A stretch of 64,000 nucleotides of DNA from Narthecium ossifragum (GCA_963920575.1 OY986975.1:15407897-15471896); one strand, 5' to 3'. Positions 1 to 12,255 are shown, counted from the first letter of the stretch. A program made the numbers and translations. The notes: generated by a model from the sequence alone, not told the origin.

Positions 1-1
1 C

Positions 2-1679
2 TTGCCTGAAAGGGAATTTGTAAAAATCGCTCAAAGTGGATTAGCCTTTGAATTTAAGAAGAAGTTCCAAGATAGGGATTTTATTGACCTATTCCAACTG
101 CAGACTAGCGCTATACGTTATGAACAGTTGTTAAGAGAAGAAGATCAGATGAAATCATCTTCTAAAGGAACTTACTATAAAGATACTAACTATGACATAA
201 ACCAAGTTAGTGAAGTAGATGAAGAAAACTACAACATGAACGATGTTTGTTTGGCCGAGTTCCTTAAAGGAAAACTTTATATATGTAAAGCTCTTGCCAA
301 ACTTGAGCGAGAACTTAAGGGTAAAGAATTAATTAGAGACGGTAAACGTCCAATGCGAAAGTTTTCTTTTGATGTTTCAAAGGCTGATCAAATCTTTGAT
401 CTATTACTCAAAGATAAACAAGTTAAATTGAAAGATGGACATGCTATGCCAAGCCTTGATGAGATCAAGGACAAAAGATATTGTAAGTGGCATAATGCTT
501 GGTCGCATCATACTAACCAATGTTTGGCTTTCCGTAATGTTTGCAGGATGCGATTGATTCCGGAAGGATTGGTTTCCCAGCCAAGCAAATGGGAGTTGAT
601 GCAAATCCATTCCCCAAAGCTGCTCCAGTGGGAATGGTGTTGACAGATGTGGCAAACTTCAAATTGCCAAAGTTCAAGATTGTCATTGACGAGACTGAGG
701 ACGACAGTCATCCATATGTGTTCAAAAGACTTGGTCAGGACAAAGGGAAGGAACCTGTATCCCACATGTCTGCCCAAGATGCCATTGGGATCTCAGTCGC
801 CCGATGACACCGTTTTATGGGACCAAGTTTCATCGTCCACAGTCTAAGCAGTGGAACAGAGTTCAGCCTCACGTGTACCCAAAGAGCTTTATGCCTCAGC
901 CTTACAAGCCAGAGCGATGGTACAACTACAACTGCTATACTCGTCGATCAGTTCCTGTGGAGGAGATGACGAGGACTCAGTACCGCCGCCACCAGAAAAG
1001 GTATGGCCAGATGATGAAGGCCAAGCAAGCCCAGGAAACTAACCCAAGTCAGGATGAGGAGGCTGAAGATATTGAAGAAGATGTTGCTGTCTCTAATGCA
1101 ACAGAGTCTTCAAAGAGTAAGTTCCATCGTCCAAACAAGGATGATGACGATGAGACTGGAGCAAACCAAGTGATCAAATTCGGAACACTCCCGTCAATCA
1201 TCGTGAACAACTATATCCTGCCAAGCCGCCTTGGACAACAATGTCCAACTGAAAGCGACTCAGACATATCCGATATGGCCGATGATGGATCGTCGGCCAC
1301 ACTGGTCGAGGAAGACGGAGACACATCGGCCACCTTGGTCGATGAAATGGAAAATTCACCCTTAGTGAATTTAGTGCTCGACCAAGAGGATGAGTACGTC
1401 GAGGTCGAAGAAAAAATCGACGTTACTGAAGAAGCTTGGATGAGGAACATATCTACAGAACAGCTGTTGAGACAGTTGTATGAAGAAGGGAATCCAGCAG
1501 TTGGACCAGGTGGCCAGCCAAGTGGCCGATATGATTACCTGCGAGTTTATGGAGACGTCAAAGTTAAACGTCTCGTTAAGAAGACAGAGGTTGTCGCTCA
1601 GATTGTTCCATCGACGTCGACAACAATTGTTCCAACTGGCTGGGGTGATGAAGAGCAAGAGCCTGGTCGAGGATACTGA
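2..1679 (+). pseudogene. Tat-element gag polyprotein, 5'-truncated and frameshifted
   Basis: Capsid/nucleocapsid part of the retroelement. Reading runs in frame 2 to about 540, frame 1 to about 805, then frame 3 from 804 to a stop at 1677-1679. A zinc-binding-like motif, YCKWHNAWSHHTNQC, lies around 480-525; this is the C-x2-H...H-x3-4-C pattern common in Tat/RIRE2 gag. Downstream are acidic, low-complexity stretches and a module centred on 1380-1660 containing GQPSGRYDYLRVYGD. That module is repeated in the next frame (see findings). The indels leave no single ORF, so this copy cannot make a full gag. Confidence 0.8.
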
Positions 1680-2604
1680 ATGGGTAGAAATAGAGGTACC
1701 CATCAAAGTGAATGAGGAAGCAGCGAGAAGAAACATCTCTCAGAAGAAGCTATTGATGGATCTCTACAAGGCAGGTAATCTAGCCATCAGTACTCAGGGC
1801 CAGCCAAGCGGTAAATTTGATTATCTGGTTTGCTACGGAGATCCCATTGTGAAGAAATGGGTCCCTAAAAGTGATGTTGCCAAGTATGCTCCGCCAGCCG
1901 ACGAAGTGCCAATCATCCCAACTGGTTGGGACATGGAAGCCACAGAGAAACAGCAAGAGCAACACCAGAAGGATCAGCAGTGGGCATCATGGGATGGTCA
2001 AGAGAACCCAGAGGTCATCCAGGTTGCAGCTAAGGCAAAGGGGAAAGCAGTTGCCCATCAACCTCAGTCATCGACCAGTTCACACAAGAAAGCTCACCAA
2101 GATTTGAACAATGCAGTGTTCGAACGACCTCCAGCAGCAATGACGCGCCATTTACGGCCTCTTCATATCAAGGCCGAGATTAATGGTGTCCCAGTAAGCA
2201 GAGTCCTAATTGACACCGGAGCTACAGTCAACGTCATCCCTGCAAAGATGATGAAGAAATTGCACAAAAATGACAGCGACCTTATCCCCACAGACATCAC
2301 GCTAATGGGATTTAGTGGAGTTCCAGCCCCAGCAAAGGGAATCCTTCCATTGGACATCAAAGTTGGGAGTGTCACAAGAACGACAACGTTCTTTGTCATG
2401 GACTCATCGACCAGTTATAATGTGCTGCTTGGTCGAGACTGGATTCATGCCAGCCAGTGTGTTCCGTCGTCTCTTCATCAATGTCTATTTTTATGGAACG
2501 ACGAGGGAAACGTGGAATCAGTTATGGCCGAAAATATGCCGTACAGTATGGACACTGATGCCTTGGAGGCATCCTTTTATGACTGCAATTATGGTCCCTT
2601 ATAG
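1665..2604 (+). pseudogene. Tat-element linker repeat and aspartic protease
   Basis: Frame 1 is open to a TAG at 2602-2604. The first part (about 1665-1935) is the second copy of the gag linker module, with GQPSGKFDYLVCYGD. The retropepsin domain follows: VLIDTGATVNVIP holds the catalytic Asp in DTGA at about 2212, and YNVLLGRDWIH is the usual protease C-terminal landmark. Translation after the TAG still reads as element-like protein to about 2750 (FEDTLKVVSENGVML), so the TAG is a nonsense mutation. The protease would process the polyprotein inside virus-like particles. Confidence 0.8.
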
Positions 2605-2750
2605 TTCCTTCAATTTGAAGATACACTCAAGGTAGTTTCTGAGAACGGAGTTATGCTAAAGGAGCGCGTAGCGGAACTGTTTGATCCAGCAAGACCAACT
2701 TCTGTGGTCTTTGCACCTAAATCTGGCCGACCATCGGCCACAAATCAAAA

Positions 2751-5700
2751 GTGATGAGTTCAGACTCTGAGAGAAATCAGGCCGCTGTAACGGCCTTAAA
2801 AGCCAAACTAATGGCTTATCAAGTGGAAGCGTTCGCTATACAAGAAGAGAACGACCTAGATTGTCTAAAAGAGATCCCCCAAGAAGACGAGGAAGAAGTC
2901 CCCTACGGCAAACGTGGAAATATGCAAGCTCAAGACCCCTTGGAAGAAATCAACCTTGGTGATGGCGAGGAGCATCGTCCAAGATTCATCAGTAAACTTA
3001 TTGACCAAGAGGTAAGGTACAAACTCATTGCTATTTTACGTTCATATAAAGACTGCTTTGCATGGGATTATAAGGAAATGCCTGGTTTAGATAGAAATAT
3101 TGTAGAGCATGAGCTTCCTACTCGACCAAATTTTAAACCATAAAAGCAGGCGCCTAGACGCTTTGCTCCAAACATAATCCCAGAAGTAAAGAAAGAAATT
3201 GAACGATTGTTGAACGCTAACTTTATTAGAACAGCCAGGTATGTAGAGTGGCTTTCTAATATAGTGCCAGTTAAGAAGAAAAATGGCAAACTTAGAGTTT
3301 GTATAGACTTTAGAAATTTAAACTTGGCTACACCCAAGGATGAGTATCCTATGCCATCGGTCGATAATTTACTTGATTCCACCGCTGGACACGAGATATA
3401 CTCATTTATGGATGGGTATTCTGTATATAACCAAATTTATATCGCCGATAATGATGTTCATAAAACGGCATTTAGATGTCCAGGATCACTTGGAAGTTAT
3501 GAATGGGTTGTTATGCCCTTTGGTCTAAAAAACGCTGGTGCTACTTATCAGCGAGCGATGAATTTGATTTTTCATGATATGATTGGCCACTTTGTTAAAG
3601 TTTACGTTGATGACATAGTAGTGAAGTCACCAATTATGGCCGATCACTTTTCACAATTGATCAAAACTTTTGATCGAATGAGAGAATATAATTTAAAGTT
3701 AAATCCCTTGAAATGTGCCTTTGGGGTACAAGCAGGAAATTTTCTTGGTTTTCTCGTCCATCAGCGAGGAATAGAACTTGACCAAAACAAAGCAAAGTCT
3801 ATAATTGAGGCCAGTCCTCCAAAGACTAAGAAAGAACTGCAAAAGTTCCTTGGTCAAGTAAATTTTTTGAGAAGATTTATTGCTAACTGTGCAGGTAAAA
3901 CTCAAGAGTTTTCATCGCTCTTAAGATTAAAGAATGAAGACGATTTCGTCTGGGAAGAGCGACATCAACAAGCCTTTGAGCGCTTGAAGCAATGTTTATC
4001 AACGCCACCAGTTATGGCGCCGCCAAGGTTGGAACAACCCATGAAGCTTTACATCGCTGCAGCAGACCGATCAATAGGCGGTCTCTTGGCGCAAGATGGA
4101 AAAGATGGAGCTGAGAGAGCAGTGTACTATCTAAGTAGACAATTGTTACCTTATGAACAGAAGTACTCGGCCATAGAAAAGTTATGTTTGGCCTTGTATT
4201 TTATGTGTACCAAGCTTAGGGCTTATTTAAAACCTGTAACAGTCTACTTGATATCTAAGTTCAATGTATTGAAATTCTTGTTTTCTCGGCCAATTTTGCA
4301 CCAACGTATTGGTTATTGGGTTTTAACATTGGCTGAATTTGATATTCAATTTGTATCTCAAAAGGCTGTTAAGGGCCAGGCATTGGCCGATTTTTTAGCT
4401 GACTATCCTTGTGTAGATATACCAAAGGAGTTAGAGCGAGAGATTAACAATGTATCGCTCACCCCCTGGACGATGTACTTTGATGGTTCTAAAACTATCA
4501 ATGGAGCTGGCCTTGGAATTACAATCCTATCGCCCATTGGACGCAAATATAAATTTGCGTATACTCTATCGCAACTATGTACTAACAATCAGGCTGAGTA
4601 TGAAGCTCTAATCATCGGCCTAGAAATTTTGTTGGATTTAGGAGTGTCCAATGTACAAATCAAAGGTGATTCACAGTTAGTGATAAATCATATACTTGGA
4701 CATTATAAATGCCAGAGCGATATCTTAATTCCATTTCATCAAATCGCTCTAATGCTGTTAAATCATTTTAACGATTTTGAATTACTCTTCGTTCCAAGAT
4801 TGCAGAACGATGAAGCTAATACCTTGGCCCAAATAGCATCAGGCTATAAAGTGTTAAAACACTTGGGGGGCATGAACGATTATAGTTCTGGTATGATACA
4901 CTCTGCACTAGAGCGATATAACCGACCAAACGAGGTAAGTCTAATCGATAGCCAACCAGATTGGCGGACCCCAATCGTCGATTTTTTGAAAAACCCATCG
5001 CTTAAGGTTGATAGAAAAATCCGTCTTAAGGCGATACATTATTTTCTACAAAACGACGTTTTATATAAACGTCGACCAGATGGAGTCTTATTGCGCTGTT
5101 TGCATCCTGATGAAGCTAAATTAACAATGGCCGAAATACATAATGGTGTTTGTGGAGCACATCAATCTGGCATTAAAATGCGCTGGCTAATAATGCGCAG
5201 TTGCTTTTATTGGCCGCGCATGGGGGAGGAGTGTGCTATATATGCCAAAGGATGTGAGGCATGCCAAAGACATGGTCCATTACAGCGAGCTCCAGCAAGT
5301 GAGTTATCGATCATCGTTAAGCCTTGGCCATTCAGATGTTGGGCGATAGACATTATAGGGAAAATTTATCCTCCATTGTCCATGTTGCACAAGTTTGTAA
5401 TTGTGGCAACAGATTACTTTACTAAATGGGTAGAAGCAATCCCATTAAAAAATGTTTCTGATGATCAAGTGATAAATTTCATTTGGGAAAACATCATATG
5501 TAGATTTGGCATTTCACAAACAATTGTGTCCGATCAAGGGATATTGTTTGTAAGTTCTAGGGTAAAGAATTTTTTAGCTGAGTATAAAATTAATATGGCC
5601 AATTCTACACCTTACTATGCTCAGTCTAATGGACAAGCTGAAGCGTCCAATAAAACCATCAAGTCAATCATAAGAAAGATGATGGACGATAACCCAAGGC

Positions 5701-6209
5701 AATGGCATGAAAGTTTACTAAGAGCGTTATGGGCACATAGAACTACACCTAAGTCTAGTACTAAGGTTACGCCTTATCAATTAGTTTATGGTCAAGAGGC
5801 GGTGCTACCGGCTGAGATAAATGTTCTATCGCCCAGAGTTATGGAACAAGATCGCTCAACCAGTGAGGAGTATGAAGATGCATTAATGTATAATCTTTTA
5901 GAGCTCGATGAGCAACGAGCTATTGCCTTAGAAAATATAGAGGCACAAAAGTTAAAAGTGACCGATATCTACAATAAAAGGGTAGTATCAAAAGAATTTC
6001 AAGAAGGAGATCTAGTTTGGAAAACGATCCTACCTATAGATCGTAATGATCCCAAATATGGAAAATGGTCGCCCAACTGGGACGGACCATACTTGGTCGA
6101 TTAAGTATTTCCAAATGGTTCATATCAACTGAGGAATATTGACGGTGGGTTGCATCGATCAATGATAAATGGTCGATACATTAAGAAGTACTACCCATCA
6201 ATGGAATAA
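2751..6209 (+). pseudogene. Tat-element pol: RT, RNase H, archaeal-type RNase H, integrase
   Basis: Frame 3 runs through two in-frame stops, TAA 3141 and TAA 6102, to the probable natural stop at 6207-6209. Domains in order: RT with YVDD at 3603-3614; classical RNase H around 4035-4400; a second RNase H starting at MYFDGSK near 4471, with Asp, Glu in NNQAEYEAL and Asp in IKGDSQ; integrase with a zinc finger around 5150-5275 (CEACQRHG) and a DDE core whose residues lie in CWAIDIIG, VSDQG and NGQAEASNK. The long ORF 3207-6104 encodes 965 codons. The catalytic residues survive although the nonsense codons make the copy inactive, which suggests a fairly young insertion. Confidence 0.92.
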
Positions 6210-6369
6210 AAGGCATAGAAGAAAAACGTCCTTAAAATATGGACGATAGCAATTAACAAAATACGTCCTTGAGATTTGGACGAGAGCAATTGACAAATAT
6301 GTTCATTACAAAATATCGGCCAAAAGTGTTGCATTACAAATTTCATCGCTCATATCAGGCAAGAAAAAT

Positions 6370-9300
6370 TATCTCTTCAAAGAGAGATTTTGAGATAAAA
6401 GCGCAATTTTTTCACGGACTGCCCTAAAGCGTTGCTTGTTCTTCACAAGTTCACCCTTCAACTCAACTTGGCGATCTTTTCAGGAATTCGCTTCCAAAGC
6501 GACATACTCTTGCATCATTTGGTTGCCCTACTCAGCCAGTTGAGTAGTCTCGCGAAGGAGATAGTTCTTCTGAGTGGTGCACTGGGCGATTTTTTCCTCT
6601 AACTCTTTTATTTGGTTCTGGTAACCAAGGATCTCTGATTCTTTTTCACCAATATCATCAGTATTTTTCTGGAGCTGTTTAACACGATTACTGATGACAT
6701 CTATGATATGGGTACGCCGCTCTTGACGTTCCCCTATAAGAACTATCTCATTCATCAAGTTGTTTCTCTCAGCAGTCAGACTCTCAATCTTGATCTTAAT
6801 GTTGTGAATATCGTCCATATCACTAGACGAAAACCCTAAGACTGTAGGATCCACGGAGAGAAAAGGCGTTATAGCTTTGTCCAGTGCTTCACTATCTGAT
6901 CTAGTGAAGTCCTCTTCAGGAAGCTTATCCAAAACTATAAGACATTGGGATAAAGCTCGCCTGAATTCTTCATGCTGACTCCCTTGTGCAACTTCAGGGT
7001 CAACATCCGTTTTCTTGGCAGTCACTATAGAATGCCAGGAATCCGAGAAGGTCTGGACAATATTCATTAAATGGGCGAGATCGCCCTGAAAAGAACAAGC
7101 ATTCAGTAAGAGTTAACACTAAATGGTCGACAGAATCAAATTGAACGATGAATACCTGTGAAGAGGTAGAACTGGATGGATGAGTAGTAGGAGTAACAAA
7201 AGATGAAGTTGAAGTCTTCATCGCAGAGGGAGCAGCTGCAGGGCTTTTAGTAGTCGCCCTTGTTTGAACATCAGTAGTTGATGTTGGAACATGAGAAGTT
7301 GGCGATATAATATCGACCATTACTTGTTTAAGGACACCGCGGCGGGATGTTGGAGATGCAATTATTGCCTCTGTTGATGAGACAACTGGAGAAGCAGTGA
7401 TGCCCGGTTTAACAGTTTTGGCCGATGGATCTTCAACCAGAGGTGGAGCAGCTGGGATGTTAGGAGAAGCTGATACATAAGATAAACTCGCATTACCAAG
7501 GTCTCGTAAAAGACTATACGGACCATGAACGAGTATTCTACCGGTTCGTGACAAACCTGGTTTAGATGGAGTTGCATTTAAGACGTCAAAAAGATTATTA
7601 TCGTCTTCATCCTCCTCTTCTCGACCAGAGTCTTGACCACCAGATTTTGGCTTCCTTGACTCCTAAAAGAGTTAAAAGTCAGAGAATGGTCGATTGGATC
7701 GATCATCAATAAAATAAAATTATCTATACTTTTAAATTCTTTTGGACGAGTCGTTTGATTCTACCACCATAACGTACATGCGCCTTTGCCTTTGAAGAAG
7801 ATTTGGCCGAGGAAGTGGGAGGCACACTCTTATCAGTATGACCAGGAGAAGTTAGAGGATGATCCTCGACCATTTGTGATGGAGATTTATCGACCATAAC
7901 TTCGGGAATTTTGGCTGTGGGTTGAGAGGGAGACAAAGAGTACAAAGAGCTCGGAGTACTGGAGCCCACTTCTACAGCAGTCCTGAAGAAGCAAAAGTCT
8001 AAGTATCAGAAAAAGAATGCAAACATAACAAGAAAGAAAATGTTATGATACTCACGTGACATGAGCAGATTGACTGCTTCGATGACTGCTGCTGGGAGAA
8101 TCAACCTTTTCCTCTACAACTGGCCGAGAAGATAATTGATCTTTCGGAGAGGAAGATGGCTGAGATTGGACGATAGTTTTTCCTTTCCCATGTCTCTTTA
8201 TGAGCGGTTCATCATCCTCATCGTCAGAATCCTTCGATCGAGGAGATGATTTCTTTTTTGGAGACGAAGATGGTTGAGGTTGGACGATGGTTTTTCCTTT
8301 GCCACGTTTCTTTTTGGGCGGCGCATCGCCCTCATCGTCTGAACCTATCGATCATATTGTATTAAATGAAGAAAGGATATCAAAAAATCAAGGAGAGCGA
8401 TGAAAATATACCTTCTGTCTTTCGTTTGCTTGGTCGATGACTAGCAGCCACTTGCTTTTGTCTTTTCTTCTCCTTCGGAGGAATAAATTTCTCAAAAACT
8501 AAGTCTTTGTCAGCAAAGAAAAGACGTTCATCGACCATCTCTTTCCAGCTGTCAGTGATACTAGCTTCAATCTCGCTAGTAGGCTCAAAAGGTCTAAGCC
8601 TAAACCTTTTAATGAGGAGCAATTCTCTTTTATCTACATAAATTACTCGCTCAATGTCTGGGAAGATACATCGCCCTCTGGCGACGATATTGAAGCTGAA
8701 GTATGGTGGTACTGGCCAAGACTGTTTAAGGCCAAATTGGCGAGCAGCAAAATTGGGAGCATAAACTTCTACTCCACATTTATTGTTCGCCTTGCCCCAG
8801 GCCGTATCAAAATGAAGATCACGGCCGATAAGAAAACGAGCCCAGGCCAATATCTTCTCGTCAGACTCTAAGTCTGAGGAAAGATCAAGTAGAGGCTTAA
8901 TGGACGATGGGTGAGATTCAGGGTTGAATGGACGATAGGAAGAAAAATTGGACAGAGTATAGAAATAATTGAACGCCTGTCGAAAGGACTTGGGAATAGA
9001 AGATGAAGGAAGATACAAATGGCATTGAGTTCTGGCCGATGACGATGAAGGCGACATATGAAGATCAGGGAAATAAGCTCTAAGCCATAATTGGACGAGC
9101 CACAAAGGACCAAATCCTGTCAGGCTACCACCTTCCCTCAACTGTTCAAGGACGAGATACATTCCTCGATAAATGGCCGATAAAACAAAAGGAGCAAGAG
9201 AAAAAACTTGTTTACCTGAAGAAAGATCCCGAGCGAGTGGGATATACCCCTTGACAGGTTTTTTGGCAGGAAGGCAAAGGACATATTTACAAAGCCAATA

Positions 9301-9995
9301 GTAAATGAATGCTAATCGTTCAAGAGAGTTTGGAGGGCCATCGCTCTCAGACAACTTGGCATAGTAATTAATGAAAAGGTTGTAGTTCTTATCGCCCTCA
9401 AAAACGATTTCTTTCTTGGGTACGTCCATATTGGCCGATACAGAAGTACCCAGTGGGGTCAAACTGGTTAAGAGCGATATGTCCAATACAGTAATAGTGA
9501 GCGAACCAAAGGGAAAGACAAAATTGTTATACTTTGTCGACCAAAAAAGGAGCGACGAAATAAGCAAGTTAGAATCTTGAAGAGGAACCCTGGTGTCAAG
9601 TCCAAGAAATCTAAGATACCCGCATCAGAAAAAATTGACCTAGTCTCAGAATGGCCAATCATCCTATTATACCATTTGACAAACTTGTCATTAACTAATG
9701 GCCATGAGATGATGGGGTTTTTTGAAGAAAGGGAAGAGAGATTTAGGGTTCCAGAAAAGGGCAAATCGCTAGAAGTAGGAAAAGAATGCACAAGAAAAGC
9801 CTCCTCGGAACCAAGAGAAGGAATACTTTCAGGAATGAAGCAAGGACCCAAAGTAAATAACTGAGAGTTAAGGTCACCTTCCCGGACCAGATAACCGCTC
9901 CTTATATCATCCGACTTCATGTTTTCATTAAAATCTCCCACGGCGGACGTCACTTCTTTCTGCACATCATTATCAGCCTTGATCTCACGAACCAT
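6370..9995 (-). pseudogene. Antisense gene inside the Tat element: plant mobile domain plus coiled-coil protein
   Basis: Start ATG is at 9993-9995. The reading frame shifts once near 9585, then holds to 8412. The stretch with FVFPFGSLTITVLDISLLT and LARDLS matches the plant mobile domain (PMD) family. Plausible GT-AG exons follow on the minus strand: 8344-8056 (Lys/Ser-rich with a duplicated GKGKTIVQxQPSSSPK unit), 7982-7730, 7662-7156 (Ser/Thr/Pro-rich) and 7085-6528, the last coding a heptad-rich coiled coil. After the TAG at 6528 the frame still reads like protein to about 6370. Extra ORFs, often antisense, are known in Tat elements. The function is unknown. The frameshift and stops suggest this copy is broken. 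Confidence 0.7.
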
Positions 9996-10333
9996 GATGA
10001 CGAATGGGTGTAAACGCCGGAGTTAAGAGGAAAAGAACAAAGAACCGCCGCGGAGGTAGGTAAAGAGCAGTAAAACCCTAGGAGACTTGAAGAAGAAGAC
10101 AGGCGAAGAAAGTTCTTTCCTGGCTGAAGGAAGGGATTTAAATAAAGGGTTTTTTGTCGTTACTTGCCAAAAGGTTTAAATGCTAGATCCCAAAAGATTT
10201 GGATAGAGAAAAGAAACGGCGCAGCGGTTCATTTTCCTAAACATCCGCCATGATTAAATTTGAAAACCTAGGCAAAACGGTCAAATCCCGGATGATGCGA
10301 TCACCTCGTCATTAAAGTGTCTCCTCGATTACC

Positions 10334-10348
10334 GCATGGGGGGCAAAA
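10334..10348 (+). other. Polypurine tract of the Tat element
   Basis: The purine-rich GCATGGGGGGCAAAA lies directly before the TG that opens the 3' LTR. This is the expected plus-strand priming site for reverse transcription. Confidence 0.6.
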
Positions 10349-11573
10349 TGTTAGCCAAAATAATGGCTAAATCATTAAATGACGAACACGTAAGCAAAAG
10401 GCAATGACTAAATGGACGATAACTATATAATCTTATCGACCAGATGATACTTATCGACCAAATGAACGATAGAATCTATCGACCAAATGGACGATAAAAT
10501 ATCGACCAAATGAACGATGGAATCTATCGACCAAATGGACGATATCGTCCATATGGCACCATCATTTAAAGACTAAGGACGATAATCGCCCAAAAGTCAC
10601 AATTGGACATGTTACCCAATATTATCGTCCAAAAGCAATTAACACGTGTGCCAAATATGGTTAAAAAACACATGCAGGTATGACGTGGACAAGAAACGAT
10701 AAGTAAGCCAGTATAATCGTGACGTATGCAACGAACGAGCATCAACCACGTGTACTCTCCAAACCAGACACGGACGTGGGAGAAGCTGTTATGGAGCAGT
10801 TCGCACACGATCTCCTCCTTCCACGCCATCAACCCTTAAGGCGGGAGCAGTTATTCAGTTCCTTAGTATAAATAGCTTCTCTTCTCCACTGTAAACCCTC
10901 CCGACAACTTGTAACCTGCTCTTAAGCATGGCTTTCGTTTCTTATGTACCTGTAAGTTGATTAATAAAGCTTTCAGTTTGATTAATGGCGTCTTTTACTG
11001 CTTTCTTAGCATAATCTCGATAATGTAGTCGTTTTAATCGTCTTCTCCTTTTTTGTTTCTGTTTTATAGTTCTAGATTAATGGGTTTCTTTCCGTTTCCG
11101 CTTTCTGTCCATTTCAGTTTCATAGTTTAATTAAGTTAAATTAGTTTACCGTTTATTGTTTCTTTTCATTATGATCATAGGAGTATTGTAAGATTAATTT
11201 AGGTTTTATCAGTCTTCTTTTACGCTTTTTGTTCTTTAAGATTTCTTTACTGTTTTCCATTAGAATAAGTTACTGCTTTTTTAGATTAAGTTAATTAAAT
11301 AGGTTTAATTGCATTTTCTGGATTTAGTAATTTAGGTTGATCTTTATGCTTTATTTAATTCCGTAATCTTAGACAATTTAAAGCTTTTCTTAGGTTAATC
11401 TTGATAATTAGATTATTTAATTAGGTCTAATCTAGATTTCCATATTACTTGACATCTCTGGTTCGTTAATTCGAAAGAGCAGAACTCAACTACAATCATC
11501 TGATATTTAAGTGTGGAATAGGATTTTGACTTTGACTATTTGACCGGTCAACGGTCGGATTTCCTCTCTAACA
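10349..11573 (+). repeat. 3' LTR of the Tat element
   Basis: Begins TGTTAG right after the polypurine tract and ends CTAACA at 11568-11573, a matching terminal inverted repeat, giving 1225 bp. A TATA-like GTATAAATA lies near 10865 and an AATAAA near 10961, in the order expected for U3-R-U5. The 5' partner LTR and the target-site duplication are outside the window, so the 3' edge rests on the inverted ends alone. Confidence 0.65.
10411..10552 (+). repeat. Array of TCGACC / GGACGAT words in U3 of the Tat LTR
   Basis: Units such as ATCGACCAAATGGACGATA recur about every 25-30 bp, alternating with ATGAACGAT variants. The two halves are roughly inverted, so the array can fold on itself. It precedes the TATA-like box by about 300 bp, so an enhancer-type role is possible but not shown. 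Confidence 0.7.
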
Positions 11574-12007
11574 ACTACTCATGTCAAAATTAGAAGACTT
11601 GTATTCTAGTAATATTATTGAAAAATAACTCCCTTATAGTTTATTATAGAAATCTACCACCTCTATCGACTAAAGTCAGAAAAATATACACATTTGTTTA
11701 AATTTTTTTTATGAGTTTAGTCGAAGGTTGGTTTTGGTAATAAAGATAAATGAGGTAGTTTTTCATAATATTATTAAAATACAGGTGGTGATATGTAAAA
11801 AAAGAAACCCTAATACTATCAACATTTGCTAGTCGATAAAAAAAAAAGGAGTGAAATGGAAGGAAGGGGTGGTTGCTCAAGTCCAAAACAAGAAAAAAAA
11901 ATTGGTCGTCTCTGTCGCTGTCTCTCACCCCATTTATTTTCCCGCGATGGTGGTATCGGTCGCCTCCTCCTCATCGTTCTCCCCATCTCCTCCTCTCTTC
12001 TCGGGAG
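11574..12007 (+). promoter_or_regulatory. Upstream region and 5' leader of LCAT gene 1
   Basis: AT-rich to about 11830, then pyrimidine- and CpG-rich leader sequence. No sharp TATA box could be assigned. The second half resembles the leader of LCAT gene 2 (CATTTATTT...GCGATGGTGGT in both), whereas the upstream half does not, because the Tat LTR ends at 11573. It contains an upstream ATG at 11947. Confidence 0.5.
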
Positions 12008-12255
12008 ATGCTTGGAGAAGAGCGCGGGCTCCGCCTGCCCTGCCTCGGCGAAGGGCGGTGGGGGCGGAGGCGCCGGAGGGGATGCGGGGCCGGAGCCTCG
12101 GGGGACGTGGAGCTCGACCCGGTGCTCTTGGTTTCGGGGATGGGGGGATCGATCTTGAACGCGAGGAACAAGAAGACCGGGCACGAGATGCGGGTGTGGG
12201 TGCGGATTCTACTTGCGGATTACGAGTTCAGGAAGAATCTTTGGTCAATCTATAA
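11947..12255 (+). other. Upstream ORF overlapping the LCAT gene 1 start
   Basis: An ATG 61 bases before the main start opens a 102-codon frame (MVVSVASSSS...) that runs through nearly all of coding exon 1 in another frame and stops at 12253-12255. Gene 2 has an ATG at the matching place, in the same relative frame. If translated it would compete with the main ORF. No domain was recognised in the peptide. Confidence 0.45.

Larger units (their letters stand above)
1..11573 (+). mobile_element. Ty3/gypsy LTR retrotransposon, Tat lineage, 3' part
   Basis: The window opens inside gag, so the 5' LTR lies to the left. The order seen is gag, protease, reverse transcriptase, RNase H, a second archaeal-type RNase H, integrase, a long region with an antisense gene, polypurine tract and 3' LTR. 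The dual RNase H plus extra ORFs is known for the Tat lineage (Ogre/Retand/RIRE2 types). The copy is dead: I see frame changes near 540, 800, 1670 and 2750 and in-frame stops at 2602, 3141 and 6102. It lies immediately upstream of an LCAT gene in the same orientation. Lineage call is from domain architecture, not a tree. Confidence 0.9.

Noticed and set aside
11819..12184. Minus-strand frames opposite LCAT exon 1
   Set aside because: GC-rich shadow frames of a coding exon; no domain, no counterpart promoter.
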